The notes: a model not told the origin generated them from the sequence alone. A stretch of DNA of 64,000 nt from Bacteroidota bacterium (GCA_016721305.1 JADKIH010000016.1:1-64000); one strand, 5' to 3'; positions 16,452 through 26,773 are shown, counted from the stretch's first letter. A program made the numbers and translations.

Positions 16452-19400
16452 ATGAAAACATCTGCATTTCGCATATTTTTGGTTTGTATTCTGATTTGTA
16501 TTTCTGAATTGTGTTTTAGCGGAAATAGCAATTTTACATGGACAGGTAACACTTCTACAAGTTGGAATGTTACAACAAATTGGTCGCCAAATGGAGTGCC
16601 TTCAACAAATGATAGCGTAACCATCGTTACCGGATCAAATACTGTTTTGCTTGCCAATGACGTAACTGTGAAAAGATTCACAATGACTTCAGGAACCTTA
16701 AACTTGAATGGAAAAACACTTTCAGTATCAACACTGGCAACTTTTACCGCAGGTACAATTAACAATGGTCATCTGACATCCTCGGGAGCTACAACAATCA
16801 CCTTTGGCGGGACAACGTTTGGAGCAGTAGTAAATATTACGGCCAGTACCATCTATTTGAATGGTTCTGTTTTCAATGATACATTATCTATAAACAAGAG
16901 TGGGAATTCAAATGATAACAGTAAGGGAGGAAATACATTTAATAAATATGTAAGTATTACCAATTCCGCGCGAGGTGCGTTGGTGATGGCCGATTCCTTC
17001 CCTGACATATTTGATAAAATCCTTAAGGTGTCAAACACGAATGAAGGAACTGTTTACTTAGCTCACCGAGCTCAAAACAATCGATTTAATGATAACGTTC
17101 TTTTTTACGGTAAAAATATTTATTCAAATTATTATGGTACTGCGGCATACTACGGGAATATCATTTTGAACTGTCCTGCCGGAGGTGTTTTCTTCGGATA
17201 TTCAACTGGAAGCGCAAGTATTGCAGATACTAAGAAAATTGGTTTAGGTGATTCTTCTTTTGCCTCCGGAAGTTTGTATTTAAGGAATTTCATCAAGTTA
17301 GGAACAGAGCCTATACTGGAAATTTCACTTTCCGGGACCGCCAAACTCTATCTTGAACAAGGCACGGTATTTAATTCGTCGGTGAGCTTCAGTGCGCCTT
17401 CTGTATATCTTGAAGGTAGTCGTTTTAACGCCATAGCGACAATCACGAATACCGGAAGTGCAACAGTTACTTCAACAGGAGGATCATACTTTGCGGACTC
17501 AGCATCTATCAAAAACAACAGTTCATCATCAAATACGTTCACTCTTGGAAGCTCCTCTCCGGATACGTTTGCAATTTCAGCATATTTGTATAATATTAAA
17601 GGAACGTTTAACGTAAATAATGCTGTCTTTTCCGGCAAGGCTTATTTAAAAAATGCCGAAACTGCAACATCCGACGACAGATTTATGATTGCTTCTACAG
17701 GCAACGTATTGTTTAAAGGAAATATTTCAATTGAAAACTCCGGTTCGGGAATTTGTTTTGGAAAAACAGGTGGCACCAGCACATTACAAACGGGTAAGAC
17801 ACTCTCCTTTGTTAGTGGCCTAACCGGAAATGTGACGTTGAAATATTTTACAGAACAAGGAACGACTGCTCATAGTTTCACCCTTCCTTCAGCCACAACC
17901 AAATTAACGCTCGGACCTGGAACCTCTTTTGGCGGAAACCTATCCTTTTACGGACAACAGATTTCTCTAAACGGAACAACTTTTAATGGGAATGCAACTA
18001 TATCAAGATATGGAAATATTCCTGACACATGCCTTGGAGGAAATGTTTATAATGGAATAACAACTATTCAGGATTCATCAAGTTCAACATACGGTTGCTT
18101 ACTTTCTTATTCCGCAACGGACGATTATAATGGCGATGTAACTTTTATTCATAAAGGAAGTGGGGCCATGTTAAAACCTTGTTATAATAAAAACTCGACA
18201 TTTGCTGGAAATATTACCATCAATGCAAATGTAGCTATTCAATTTGGAACGAATGGCGGAACGATGGTTTTAGATGGTGCAAATAATCAATCGTTTAACA
18301 ATTCAACATCTAACCCGATAACTGTTAAAAAATTACAAATAAATAAATCGGCAAATTCAGCAACTTTAAGTTGTCCAGTTACAGTTAGTGATTCACTTAT
18401 TATGACAAAAGGATGGATTAATACTGACACTACTAATGTTTTAATGCTTTCAAATGGAAGTAAACTGGTCGGTGGAAGTGATAGCTCATACGTTAATGGA
18501 CCTTTGAAAAAAACAGGCAACAGTGCTTTCGTTTTTCCACTGGGTTCGGCTTCGCTCTCTCATCCGTACCATCCACTCGAAATTACTGCTCCATCCTCTT
18601 CAACTGATGCTTATACAGCAATTTATTATCCCAATGGTCAAACCATGGGCTCAATTTCGGATACGTCCGTCGATAATCTCAGCGAGTGTCAATTTTGGAG
18701 TCTAAACAGGGTCAATGGAACTGCTAAAGTAAAAGTAAAGTTGAGTTGGAATCATGATAGTTGCGAGGTGCTTTCTCCAGTCAACATGCGAATAGTGGCT
18801 TGGAACGATTCTATGTGGAAAGATGCGGGCAATAGTGCTTATTCGGGAGACAGTATTTCTGGAAATGCAACTTCAGTTGATAGTGCGACAACAAAAATTT
18901 ATTTTACCCTTGCCATAAAGAAATGCTTGGCGATACGAAATTCAATTACGCAAATTAACATTCATTGTCAAGGCTCGTCTGATGGTTCAGCCATCGCAAT
19001 AGTTACTCATGGAACTCCCGGATATTCTTATCTGTGGTCAGATAATAAAGGGGCAAGTATAAGTGCCATTAATCTTCATTCGGGATTATACATGATAAAT
19101 ATTTCTGATAAAAAGGGCTGCATCATAGAAGATAGTATAACAATTTCAGAACCAGATAGCATTATTATTTCTGCTGCAGTAACTCCATCAGCTTGCGCTG
19201 ACTCTACTGGCGTAATTGATATTTCAAGCTTAGGAGGAACTGGCTCGCATCATTATATTTGGAGCGGAATAATCGATACAACATATTCCAATAGATTAGA
19301 AAACATTCCTGCAGGGAAATATATTATAACTGTTATTGATTCGAATGGTTGTTCTGCATCCCAGAATGTTTATGTACCAGATTCTGATGGACCAGGAATT

Positions 19401-22400
19401 AATATTATTAGTCAAGCAAATCCCATTTGCTTTGGGGTAGATAGCGGTTCTGTAGAAATCGAAGGAGCAGACGGAAAAGATCCATTTATTTATAAATGGG
19501 CCGACTCGGAATTAGATAGTTTACCAATACGAACTATGTTGAGATCGGGCATATATCCAGTTGAAGTAATAAATAATTCTGGTTGTATAAGTTATGACAC
19601 AATTGAAATTGCTGCACCAGATTCCTTTTATGTTTCATTAGCAGTGACTGGTACACCGTGTGGATCAAGCTCAGGCGAAATTGTCGCGGTTCCTCATGGT
19701 GGACAAAGCCCGCTTTATTATTTATGGTCTTCATCAGCAGACACAGATTCCATTATATCTAGTTTACCTGCTGGGATCGATACACTTTTTCTCTCAGATG
19801 TAAATGGCTGTCAGATAATGAGTGTAGGGGAAGTCTTATCTACAAGTGGGTTTTCAGCTGCCGGAGAAGTCCTATCTAATGCCAAGTGTGTGCCAGATAG
19901 TGGGGGTGTCGCTCATATTACAGTTACAGGTGGAACATCGCCTTACACATACAGTTGGGTTCCAACTGTAAGTGATTCTGCAACTGCAGTAAATATGTTA
20001 CCTGGAGAATATGTTGTCACTATTCGAGATCAAAATGGTTGCAGCATAAAGGATAGTATAATAATAAGTGGCCCAGAAATTCTAAAATCATATATACAGA
20101 TTTTCCCTCCTAGTGCTAGTTCACTTACCGATGGGTTCGCATATGGCTATGTGGAAGGAGGAGTTGCACCGTATACCTATCAATGGTCAAATGGATCAAC
20201 TTTGGATTCAACGGCAAATTTAGGAATTGGTACTGATTCACTTATAGTAACTGATAAAAATGGATGCCAAAGCAAGAGTATCGCTAAAATTATTCAACCG
20301 ACACAACCATGTAAGGAGTGCGATTATTGGGGCGGACCCACAACTTATTGCGGTCCATTTTCAAACGTAAATTGTAGCCCTTGCACAACTGTAGTTCAAA
20401 AAAATATAGTAACTGATTTTGGTGCTGATGGTACAGATAACATTTCAGACGAGTGTGAATTTGAAGAGGCAGTTGATTATTTTAAACAATTACCGGATGC
20501 AACCCCAAAAGTTCTAGTGATTCCTTCTGGTACTTTCATCATCGGCCGACAAGGTACTACAGCTGGTTGGTATCAGGCAGGTCATTCCGTTTTGTGCTTT
20601 GATGGAATAAAAAATATGACAATCTCTGGTAAAATAACTGGATCCTCATTACCCAAGCTTCAATTTGAGAATTGTATGAAATATGGTGTATTTGACTATC
20701 CGAGCAATCCCAATAATAGACTTTTAACTGATCCTAATGTTGTTCATGTTACTGGATCTGTAACAAGTGGTTCAACGACCTTAACTGTTTCATCCGGATC
20801 AACTTCTTCGCTAGGCTATTCAATCAGTGGTCCTGCAATTCCACAAGGGACAACTATAACGAATATTTCGGGTTCGATTATTACTTTGTCCCAACCTGCA
20901 ACATATACTCCTTCTACTTCGCAAGATTATGCAATTTATTGCGGCGTTTATGGAGTTGATTATCAAAAATGGGCTTCACCTGGTATCATGATTAATTTCA
21001 CGCACTCCAATAATATTAAAATTGAAAATCTAGAACTGGACGGAAATCTTGACAATGCAATTATTGGTGGTGGTACAGATGATGGGATACAAATAATTTA
21101 TGATGGCATTTTTATTAACGCGACTAACAACGTTACAATAAACAATGTTAACGTTCATCATTTTGGTCGTGATGGGTTAGTTGTCTATTATGATTATTGC
21201 CCTAGTAATACAACTAATATGATAAAAATACCTCCGCTTATGAATTGCAATATTAATAATTCTCTATTTACTTATAATGGGAGAAATGGCATGACATGGG
21301 GAGGGGGTAAGGGACTAACTGCGAATAATTGTGAATTTAGTTGGTCTGGGCAGGGAAGGTTAGCTAGTCAACCGAGCGCAGGAATTGATATCGAGTTGGA
21401 ACAAGGAACTATTGGAATTTATGATGGTTTATTTACTAACTGTAGGTTTTTGTACAATAAATATTACGGTGTAACTTGCAATGCACAGAATTTGACAGAC
21501 CCTTCAAAAAGTTGGGATTTATTTGCTCAAAGGTTTGAATTCAGAACGTGTACATTTGTTGGAGCGGAGATTGGATATTGTGTTTGGCCTAATTCGCGAG
21601 GATTTAAATTTTCTAACAACTGCAATTTTTATGGAGAGGTTGCCAAGGCTTTTAATTCAGTACTTACACATCCCAATTTACTTAATACCGATAATGTTCG
21701 ATTTAGTGACTGCTATTTTCATGAAGATTACACAGATCCTGTTTTAGGTACATATTCCTTTTCTCTTACAGGAGACAACATTGCATTACTTTACGACCCC
21801 ATGAATCCAGGTCAATTTGGTCCGTGTAATGTAGATCCATGTAATAATACGTGTCCTGGACATCATTTTTTAATTGATTTTTCTTTAGCAACAAGAGTCT
21901 ATTTTACAAACTGTGATATCCGAACACATTATATGTCAAAAACAATTGACATAGGTGCAAGTGCAATTGCAAATTCTTATAGTCTAAATATAATGCAAAA
22001 TACTAGGTTCATTAGTACCGGTCTTAATGGAATGTATTGTGATGGTGGACTAAAACAGCCATTATCATCTTTTAACTTTACTGATTTTAGACCTGGATGT
22101 CAACTTTGGTCCCCAATAGGCCTTACAAATTATGGAGCTGATTGGTGGTGTTATTGTAATGCAACGGACGATGACAGATATCAGGATGCCGTTAATCCAA
22201 CCTGTATTAATGTAACCAATGTCTATCCCAGGCTTACAAACACAGTTGATCCTAATATTTATTCAAAATTTACGGATCCTGCCTATCCCAATGCAGTCAC
22301 AACTCTAAGATGGTCACCTTGTCAATCGGTTTCTGCTCCAACCTGTTCTATCCCAAGAAAGGCGCGCCCCGTTGAAATGCAAAAGCAGAGCGAAGTACTT

Positions 22401-22607
22401 ATATATCCTAACCCAAGTCATACTATAATTATCATAGAGAATTGTCAGGCAGGGGATGAATTAGTGCTTCAAAATTCATTGGGTACAATCTTAAAAGTGA
22501 TAAAGGTTGAATCTTCTAAATATGAATTAAATATTGAAGAGCTTAATCCTGGTCCATATTTTATTTTGGTAAATAGAAATGTTTTTTTTAAATTTATTAA
22601 AATTTAA
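16452..22607 (+). CDS. giant cell-surface protein: SprB repeats, beta-helix and T9SS sorting domain
   Basis: A 2051-residue protein starting at MKTSAFRIFLVCILICIS (signal peptide). The start at 16452 was preferred to an upstream ATG at 16353 because it begins the signal peptide. Residues 25-830 hold low-complexity Gly/Ser/Thr/Asn-rich beta-strand repeats opening with TWTGNTSTSWN. About 835-1286 hold six SprB-type repeats of roughly 75 residues, each with a GT/GG-P-Y-Y-W core and a NGC motif (for example GGTSPYTYSWVP, then DQNGCSIKDSI). About 1310-1900 form a pectate-lyase-like right-handed beta-helix opening VTDFGADGTDNISDE. The last 75 residues are a T9SS sorting domain (VLIYPNPSHTIIIIEN). 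It is likely displayed on the surface by T9SS and may bind or cleave glycans. AT-rich throughout. Confidence 0.85.
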   Translation: MKTSAFRIFLVCILICISELCFSGNSNFTWTGNTSTSWNVTTNWSPNGVPSTNDSVTIVTGSNTVLLANDVTVKRFTMTSGTLNLNGKTLSVSTLATFTAGTINNGHLTSSGATTITFGGTTFGAVVNITASTIYLNGSVFNDTLSINKSGNSNDNSKGGNTFNKYVSITNSARGALVMADSFPDIFDKILKVSNTNEGTVYLAHRAQNNRFNDNVLFYGKNIYSNYYGTAAYYGNIILNCPAGGVFFGYSTGSASIADTKKIGLGDSSFASGSLYLRNFIKLGTEPILEISLSGTAKLYLEQGTVFNSSVSFSAPSVYLEGSRFNAIATITNTGSATVTSTGGSYFADSASIKNNSSSSNTFTLGSSSPDTFAISAYLYNIKGTFNVNNAVFSGKAYLKNAETATSDDRFMIASTGNVLFKGNISIENSGSGICFGKTGGTSTLQTGKTLSFVSGLTGNVTLKYFTEQGTTAHSFTLPSATTKLTLGPGTSFGGNLSFYGQQISLNGTTFNGNATISRYGNIPDTCLGGNVYNGITTIQDSSSSTYGCLLSYSATDDYNGDVTFIHKGSGAMLKPCYNKNSTFAGNITINANVAIQFGTNGGTMVLDGANNQSFNNSTSNPITVKKLQINKSANSATLSCPVTVSDSLIMTKGWINTDTTNVLMLSNGSKLVGGSDSSYVNGPLKKTGNSAFVFPLGSASLSHPYHPLEITAPSSSTDAYTAIYYPNGQTMGSISDTSVDNLSECQFWSLNRVNGTAKVKVKLSWNHDSCEVLSPVNMRIVAWNDSMWKDAGNSAYSGDSISGNATSVDSATTKIYFTLAIKKCLAIRNSITQINIHCQGSSDGSAIAIVTHGTPGYSYLWSDNKGASISAINLHSGLYMINISDKKGCIIEDSITISEPDSIIISAAVTPSACADSTGVIDISSLGGTGSHHYIWSGIIDTTYSNRLENIPAGKYIITVIDSNGCSASQNVYVPDSDGPGINIISQANPICFGVDSGSVEIEGADGKDPFIYKWADSELDSLPIRTMLRSGIYPVEVINNSGCISYDTIEIAAPDSFYVSLAVTGTPCGSSSGEIVAVPHGGQSPLYYLWSSSADTDSIISSLPAGIDTLFLSDVNGCQIMSVGEVLSTSGFSAAGEVLSNAKCVPDSGGVAHITVTGGTSPYTYSWVPTVSDSATAVNMLPGEYVVTIRDQNGCSIKDSIIISGPEILKSYIQIFPPSASSLTDGFAYGYVEGGVAPYTYQWSNGSTLDSTANLGIGTDSLIVTDKNGCQSKSIAKIIQPTQPCKECDYWGGPTTYCGPFSNVNCSPCTTVVQKNIVTDFGADGTDNISDECEFEEAVDYFKQLPDATPKVLVIPSGTFIIGRQGTTAGWYQAGHSVLCFDGIKNMTISGKITGSSLPKLQFENCMKYGVFDYPSNPNNRLLTDPNVVHVTGSVTSGSTTLTVSSGSTSSLGYSISGPAIPQGTTITNISGSIITLSQPATYTPSTSQDYAIYCGVYGVDYQKWASPGIMINFTHSNNIKIENLELDGNLDNAIIGGGTDDGIQIIYDGIFINATNNVTINNVNVHHFGRDGLVVYYDYCPSNTTNMIKIPPLMNCNINNSLFTYNGRNGMTWGGGKGLTANNCEFSWSGQGRLASQPSAGIDIELEQGTIGIYDGLFTNCRFLYNKYYGVTCNAQNLTDPSKSWDLFAQRFEFRTCTFVGAEIGYCVWPNSRGFKFSNNCNFYGEVAKAFNSVLTHPNLLNTDNVRFSDCYFHEDYTDPVLGTYSFSLTGDNIALLYDPMNPGQFGPCNVDPCNNTCPGHHFLIDFSLATRVYFTNCDIRTHYMSKTIDIGASAIANSYSLNIMQNTRFISTGLNGMYCDGGLKQPLSSFNFTDFRPGCQLWSPIGLTNYGADWWCYCNATDDDRYQDAVNPTCINVTNVYPRLTNTVDPNIYSKFTDPAYPNAVTTLRWSPCQSVSAPTCSIPRKARPVEMQKQSEVLIYPNPSHTIIIIENCQAGDELVLQNSLGTILKVIKVESSKYELNIEELNPGPYFILVNRNVFFKFIKI

Positions 22608-22611
22608 TTTG

Positions 22612-24213
22612 ATGAGAATAATTGCAATTGGATTTTGTATGGTGTTGAATATGTCAATTCAGGGGCAAAGTATTCAATGGGAAAAATCTATTGGAGGAAG
22701 TGACGATGACAGAGCATATTCTATTGCTAAGACTGATTCCGGTTGTTTTATAATTTGTGGAAGAACATATTCAAACGATGGAGATATTCCAGGACAAATT
22801 GGGCTTTCTACTAGCCAAAATGTTGTCGTTTCAAAAATAGATACAGGGGGAAATATTAAGTGGGTTCGCATTTATGGAGGAACTCAACATGAGGAAGCAC
22901 ACAAGATTATTCATACTTATGATGGCGGTTATGCTTTTTGCGGTAAAACCTCATCAACGGATTTTGATGTTATACCCGGAATTCATGGTGGACAATGGAA
23001 TTTTTTTAATGATGCTTGGTTTGTTAAATTAAATAGTAACGGTGATATTGAATGGCAAAGTTGTTTTGGAGGAACCGGAGAAGATTTCGCTAATGACCTT
23101 ATTCAACTTCCTGATAGTGGATACCTTTTTGTAGGGGAAACAGAATCTGGTGATGGAGACATCTCGAATAATCATGGAAATTCCGATATGTTCGTTTGCC
23201 GTCTTGACGAGTATGGCAACAAACTGTGGTCAAAGACATACGGTGGGACTTCATCTGAAGGAGGAGATTGTTGTAGTCTAACGACCAGTGGTAAAATTTT
23301 AATTGGAACAAATACACTATCTAATGATGATGATGTTCATGGAAATCATGGCACAAATAATAGTGATTCGTGGGTTATAGAATTGACTCTAGCCGGAGAT
23401 ACTGTTTGGACAAAATGTTATGGTGGAAGCGGAGTTGAGGGTGTATTTAAAATCATTCCAATGCCGAACGGTGATTTTTTTCAGGTTGGATCAGCAGCAT
23501 CCATTGATAATGATCTAACAGGTATTGTTAATTATGGTGCAAGTTATATTTGGGTATTAAGATGCGATAGTATTGGGAATATTATCTGGCAATCCAGGTA
23601 TGGGGGAAATAATTACGATGATCCTCGTGATGCTTTCATTACTTCTGATAGCGAATTATGTATTTTAGGGATATCTTCAAGTACAAATGGATTGGTGACT
23701 AATCATCATATTTTTGGAACTGGTTTTGACGACTACTGGTTGTTCAAACTTCATCTGAATGGTCCGTTTGATTGGGGGATCTGTTTAGGTGGTTCAAATG
23801 ATGACAAAGGTTGTTCGGTATATGAAGGGGACAATGGCAATTATTACACTGTCGGTTTTAGTAATTCAATCGATTATGATGTAAGCAACAATCATGGCAA
23901 TAATGACATTTGGATTGTTGATGTAATCCAAAACACAAATTCGATTTTACCAATAAATTCATCTGCATATCAAATTGCTCTTACCTCGAAAAAAGACAAT
24001 CTGGTAATATCTTATTCAGGATTAGAACCTGGATTTTATTCAATGAGAATTTCTTCTTTAATTGGTAATGTCATTATTGAAGATAAGTTCGATTTTCAAT
24101 CAGAAGGATGGCAAGAAATTCCATTGCCAGAATTATCAAATGGAGTTTATTTTTTAAGCTTAAGCAATTCAAATTGTCAAATTCGCAAAAATTTTTTTAA
24201 TGAAAGATATTGA
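22612..24213 (+). CDS. secreted seven-repeat beta-propeller protein with T9SS sorting domain
   Basis: A 533-residue protein whose start at 22612 gives MRIIAIGFCMVLNMSIQGQS, a signal peptide; an upstream in-frame ATG at 22579 would add only residues overlapping the previous gene. Seven repeats of about 57 residues share a W-x-x-x-x-GG-x-x-x-D pattern: IQWEKSIGGSDDD, IKWVRIYGGTQHE, IEWQSCFGGTGED, KLWSKTYGGTSSE, TVWTKCYGGSGVE, IIWQSRYGGNNYD, FDWGICLGGSNDD. Seven repeats fit a seven-bladed propeller. The end (LSNGVYFLSLSNSNCQIRKNF) looks like a T9SS sorting domain. It follows the giant protein by 4 bases, so they are co-expressed and may act as partners. Confidence 0.82.
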   Translation: MRIIAIGFCMVLNMSIQGQSIQWEKSIGGSDDDRAYSIAKTDSGCFIICGRTYSNDGDIPGQIGLSTSQNVVVSKIDTGGNIKWVRIYGGTQHEEAHKIIHTYDGGYAFCGKTSSTDFDVIPGIHGGQWNFFNDAWFVKLNSNGDIEWQSCFGGTGEDFANDLIQLPDSGYLFVGETESGDGDISNNHGNSDMFVCRLDEYGNKLWSKTYGGTSSEGGDCCSLTTSGKILIGTNTLSNDDDVHGNHGTNNSDSWVIELTLAGDTVWTKCYGGSGVEGVFKIIPMPNGDFFQVGSAASIDNDLTGIVNYGASYIWVLRCDSIGNIIWQSRYGGNNYDDPRDAFITSDSELCILGISSSTNGLVTNHHIFGTGFDDYWLFKLHLNGPFDWGICLGGSNDDKGCSVYEGDNGNYYTVGFSNSIDYDVSNNHGNNDIWIVDVIQNTNSILPINSSAYQIALTSKKDNLVISYSGLEPGFYSMRISSLIGNVIIEDKFDFQSEGWQEIPLPELSNGVYFLSLSNSNCQIRKNFFNERY

Positions 24214-24406
24214 TTGGAAAAGTAAATCATAGGTCGCAAAATATAGCGATCTTTAATTATATTCTGATTTTAGTGTTTTTAATTTCTGGGCATAAGTAAA
24301 CGTCCTGTGAAGTACATCTTGCCATTCTGCTTTTCATAACATTCCTTTGTCAGCTCCCCTATAATTCGGCCACTTAAAAATAGAGAAAATAATAATTTGC
24401 CAAAAG

Positions 24407-24565
24407 TTACTTCTTTGCCTTCATCCGTCCGCTATCTAAAAGAGCTTTTTGCAAAAGATATTCAATCTGCCCATTAACCGACCGAAAGTCATCGGCAGCC
24501 CACTTCTCGAGGGCTTTGATGACTTCGGGGTTGATTCTTAAAACAAATGCTTTTTTTTCTGACAT
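24407..24565 (-). CDS. small ribbon-helix-helix-like DNA-binding protein
   Basis: A 52-residue protein reading MSEKKAFVLRINPEVIKALEK, then WAADDFRSVNGQIEYLLQKAL and a basic tail. The short strand followed by two helices, with FVLRINPEVI and SVNGQIEYLL, fits Arc/MetJ-type ribbon-helix-helix regulators. It starts 26 bases after the SPFH gene stop on the same strand, so the two form an operon and it may autoregulate. It is too short for default gene calling and easily missed. The DNA-binding role is inferred from the fold pattern. Confidence 0.85.
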   Translation of the reverse strand: MSEKKAFVLRINPEVIKALEKWAADDFRSVNGQIEYLLQKALLDSGRMKAKK

Positions 24566-24591
24566 GTGGGGCAGTTTACATTTGTTGGTTA

Positions 24592-25446
24592 TTAGTTGTA
24601 AAGTGTTCCGGTGTTCACGACAGGACTCACATTTTTATCGCCGCATAATACGACGAGGAGATTGCTTACCATCGCTGCTTTGCGTTCTTCGTCGAGAGTG
24701 ACGATGTTCTTTTGTGAGAGTTTGTTTAATGCCATTTCAACCATTCCAACAGCGCCTTCTACGATTTGCTGACGAGCCGCTACAACAGCTGTTGCCTGTT
24801 GACGTTGTAACATGGCGTGCGCAATTTCCGGTGCATATGCAAGGTGGCTGATTCGCGCTTCGAGAACGTGGATGCCGGCTTTGGCCAGACGTTCGTTCAA
24901 TTCTTCGACGAGCATTTCGTGTACGCGCTCGGTGTTGCCACGGAGAGTGACTGTTGCTTCGTTGTCTTCGAGATTGTCGTACGGACAATGGCCGGCAAGA
25001 TGACGAACAGCGGCTTCGCTTTGAATGTTTACGTACATGGTGTAGTCGTTCACTTCGAAGAGTGCTTTCGCTGTTTCTTGTACCTGCCAAACGATGACGG
25101 CAGCGATCTCGATGGGATTTCCCATTTTGTCGTTTACCTTCAGCGACTGTCCGTTTAGATTTCGGGCGCGTAAGGAAACGTTTCGTTTAATCATGAGCGG
25201 ATTAACCCAGAAGAATCCGTTGTCTTTTACTGTTCCGGCATAGGATCCGAAGAGCACAAGAACATTTGATTCATTCGGATTGATAATCATAAACCCCGGA
25301 AGAATTATGATGGCGAGAACTAAACATGGCACTAGTCCGATAGCCATGTGTTGTGAGCCGAAGAAGCCGGCGCCGGCGATTGTGGCCAGCAACAAAAAGA
25401 GCATTGTAAAACCTGAACTTGGTTTGTAAATTTTTTCAGTGATCAT
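24592..25446 (-). CDS. SPFH/Band 7 domain membrane protein
   Basis: A 284-residue protein with two N-terminal hydrophobic segments (about 14-32 and 36-55), then an SPFH domain starting NPNESNVLVLFGSYAGTVKDNGFFWVNP. The conserved middle includes VIWQVQETAKALFEVNDYTMYVNIQSEAAVRHLAG, and the tail includes HAMLQRQQATAVVAARQQIVEGA. SPFH proteins form large membrane-associated assemblies linked to protein quality control and membrane domains. It is upstream of the small RHH-like gene. A TATCAC-rich, AT-rich promoter region precedes it, but no clear TAnnTTTG box. Confidence 0.92.
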   Translation of the reverse strand: MITEKIYKPSSGFTMLFLLLATIAGAGFFGSQHMAIGLVPCLVLAIIILPGFMIINPNESNVLVLFGSYAGTVKDNGFFWVNPLMIKRNVSLRARNLNGQSLKVNDKMGNPIEIAAVIVWQVQETAKALFEVNDYTMYVNIQSEAAVRHLAGHCPYDNLEDNEATVTLRGNTERVHEMLVEELNERLAKAGIHVLEARISHLAYAPEIAHAMLQRQQATAVVAARQQIVEGAVGMVEMALNKLSQKNIVTLDEERKAAMVSNLLVVLCGDKNVSPVVNTGTLYN

Positions 25447-25581
25447 TGGTGAGTGATATTAAAATGATATCACAAAGGTATCACACAATTTTTAGTTTTG
25501 TCAAGCTTTTCGAGAAATATTTTTTTTTCGCCGCCGCAGCTTTTGGTGACCTTGCGCACATTAAAATTCCACTAGATTTTG

Positions 25582-25646
25582 TTTCCCGCAGATTACGCAG
25601 ACAAAAATTCCCGCAGATTTCGCAGAAATGTGCAGAAATTTGCAGA
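25582..25646. repeat. CCCGCAGATT-CGCAGA direct repeat
   Basis: Two close copies of TTCCCGCAGATTACGCAGA-type sequence (25582-25601 and 25608-25626), then two degenerate TGCAGAAAT copies. They fill part of the 387-base gap between SPFH and queG. The rest of the gap holds the promoter box at 25800 and short repeats of AATCTTCAATAACC. I see no gene. This repeat family is familiar from many Bacteroidota intergenic regions. Confidence 0.7.
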
Positions 25647-25799
25647 AAAACTACATACTTTAGATTGAATCTTCAATAACCACTATTCAATCTTCAATGG
25701 TGCCCCGGATCAATCTTCAGTAACCCTCTTCTGAATGGTCTTCTTGAGCGCTTCGTGGACTTAGGGGCGAAAAAATAAAGTAAAGTGATCTCTAAATTG

Positions 25800-25807
25800 T
25801 ATTTTCG
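25800..25807 (+). promoter_or_regulatory. -7-like box (TATTTTCG) for queG
   Basis: TATTTTCG lies 27 bases upstream of the queG ATG at 25835. It is the TTCG variant also seen before the glycosyltransferase, deoC and flanking genes. Confidence 0.45.
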
Positions 25808-25834
25808 TCTAATAATATTCATAGAATTTTCCAG

Positions 25835-26773
25835 ATGTTTGACGCAAAAGTCCATCACAAAGCTTTAATTATTGCAGAGGCTAAACGTCTGGGATTTGAA
25901 TTCTGCGGGGTTTCAAAGGCGGAGTTTTTGGCGGAAGAAGCGCCGCGGTTGGAGAAGTGGTTGAAGGAAGGGCGACATGGAAAAATGGCATACATGGAAA
26001 ATCATTTCGACAAGAGATTGGATCCGCGGGTTTTGGTGCCGGGCGCGAAGTCGGTGATTTCTTTGTTGTATAATTATTATACTGACGAAAAACAGGTGCA
26101 CGATGATGCTCCGAGAATCAGCAAGTATGCTTACGGGAGCGATTATCATTTTGTGATCAAAGAAAAATTGCGCGAATTGATGTCGGTGATCGAGGAGAAA
26201 ATCGGCAGAGTAGAAGGTAGAGTGTTTGTCGATTCGGCGCCGGTGTTGGATCGTGCCTGGGCAAAGAAGAGCGGAATGGGGTGGATCGGAAAGAATAGCA
26301 ATTTGATCACTCGCTCTCAGGGATCATTCTTTTTTATCGCAGAGATTATTTGTGATCTCGAGTTGGAAGCCGATGGTCCGATGGAGGATTTTTGCGGAAC
26401 ATGTAATAAGTGTATCGAAGCATGCCCGACAGAAGCCATCATCAAACCTTACGTTGTCGACGGGAGCAAATGCATTTCCTATTTTACTATTGAATTAAAA
26501 GACGAGCTTCCCGTTTCGTTTCAGAACAAAATGGACAATTGGGTTTTCGGATGCGACGTTTGCCAGGATGTTTGTCCGTGGAATCGTTTTTCAAAACCGC
26601 ATCACGATAAAGACTTGAGTGGGAATAAAGAAATGCTCGGCCTTGCCAGAGAAGAATGGCAAGAGATGACTCATGAAGTATTTAAAAATCTTTTCAGCAG
26701 TTCAGCAGTAATGCGAACAGGTTATAAAGGCTTGAAAAGAAATTTGGATTTTATCAGGAAGAAAACTTCTTGA
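25835..26773 (+). CDS. queG: epoxyqueuosine reductase
   Basis: A 312-residue cobalamin-dependent Fe-S enzyme that reduces epoxyqueuosine to queuosine in the tRNA wobble position. Two ferredoxin-type clusters are visible: CGTCNKCIEACPTEAI (about 190-205) and CDVCQDVCPWNRF (about 245-257). The N-terminal part includes GKMAYMENHFDKRLDPRVLVPGAKSVI and SAPVLDRAWAKKSGMGWIGKNS. Size matches the shorter QueG form. No other queuosine gene lies nearby. The end overlaps the convergent small gene at 26754-26942 by 20 bases. Confidence 0.94.
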   Translation: MFDAKVHHKALIIAEAKRLGFEFCGVSKAEFLAEEAPRLEKWLKEGRHGKMAYMENHFDKRLDPRVLVPGAKSVISLLYNYYTDEKQVHDDAPRISKYAYGSDYHFVIKEKLRELMSVIEEKIGRVEGRVFVDSAPVLDRAWAKKSGMGWIGKNSNLITRSQGSFFFIAEIICDLELEADGPMEDFCGTCNKCIEACPTEAIIKPYVVDGSKCISYFTIELKDELPVSFQNKMDNWVFGCDVCQDVCPWNRFSKPHHDKDLSGNKEMLGLAREEWQEMTHEVFKNLFSSSAVMRTGYKGLKRNLDFIRKKTS

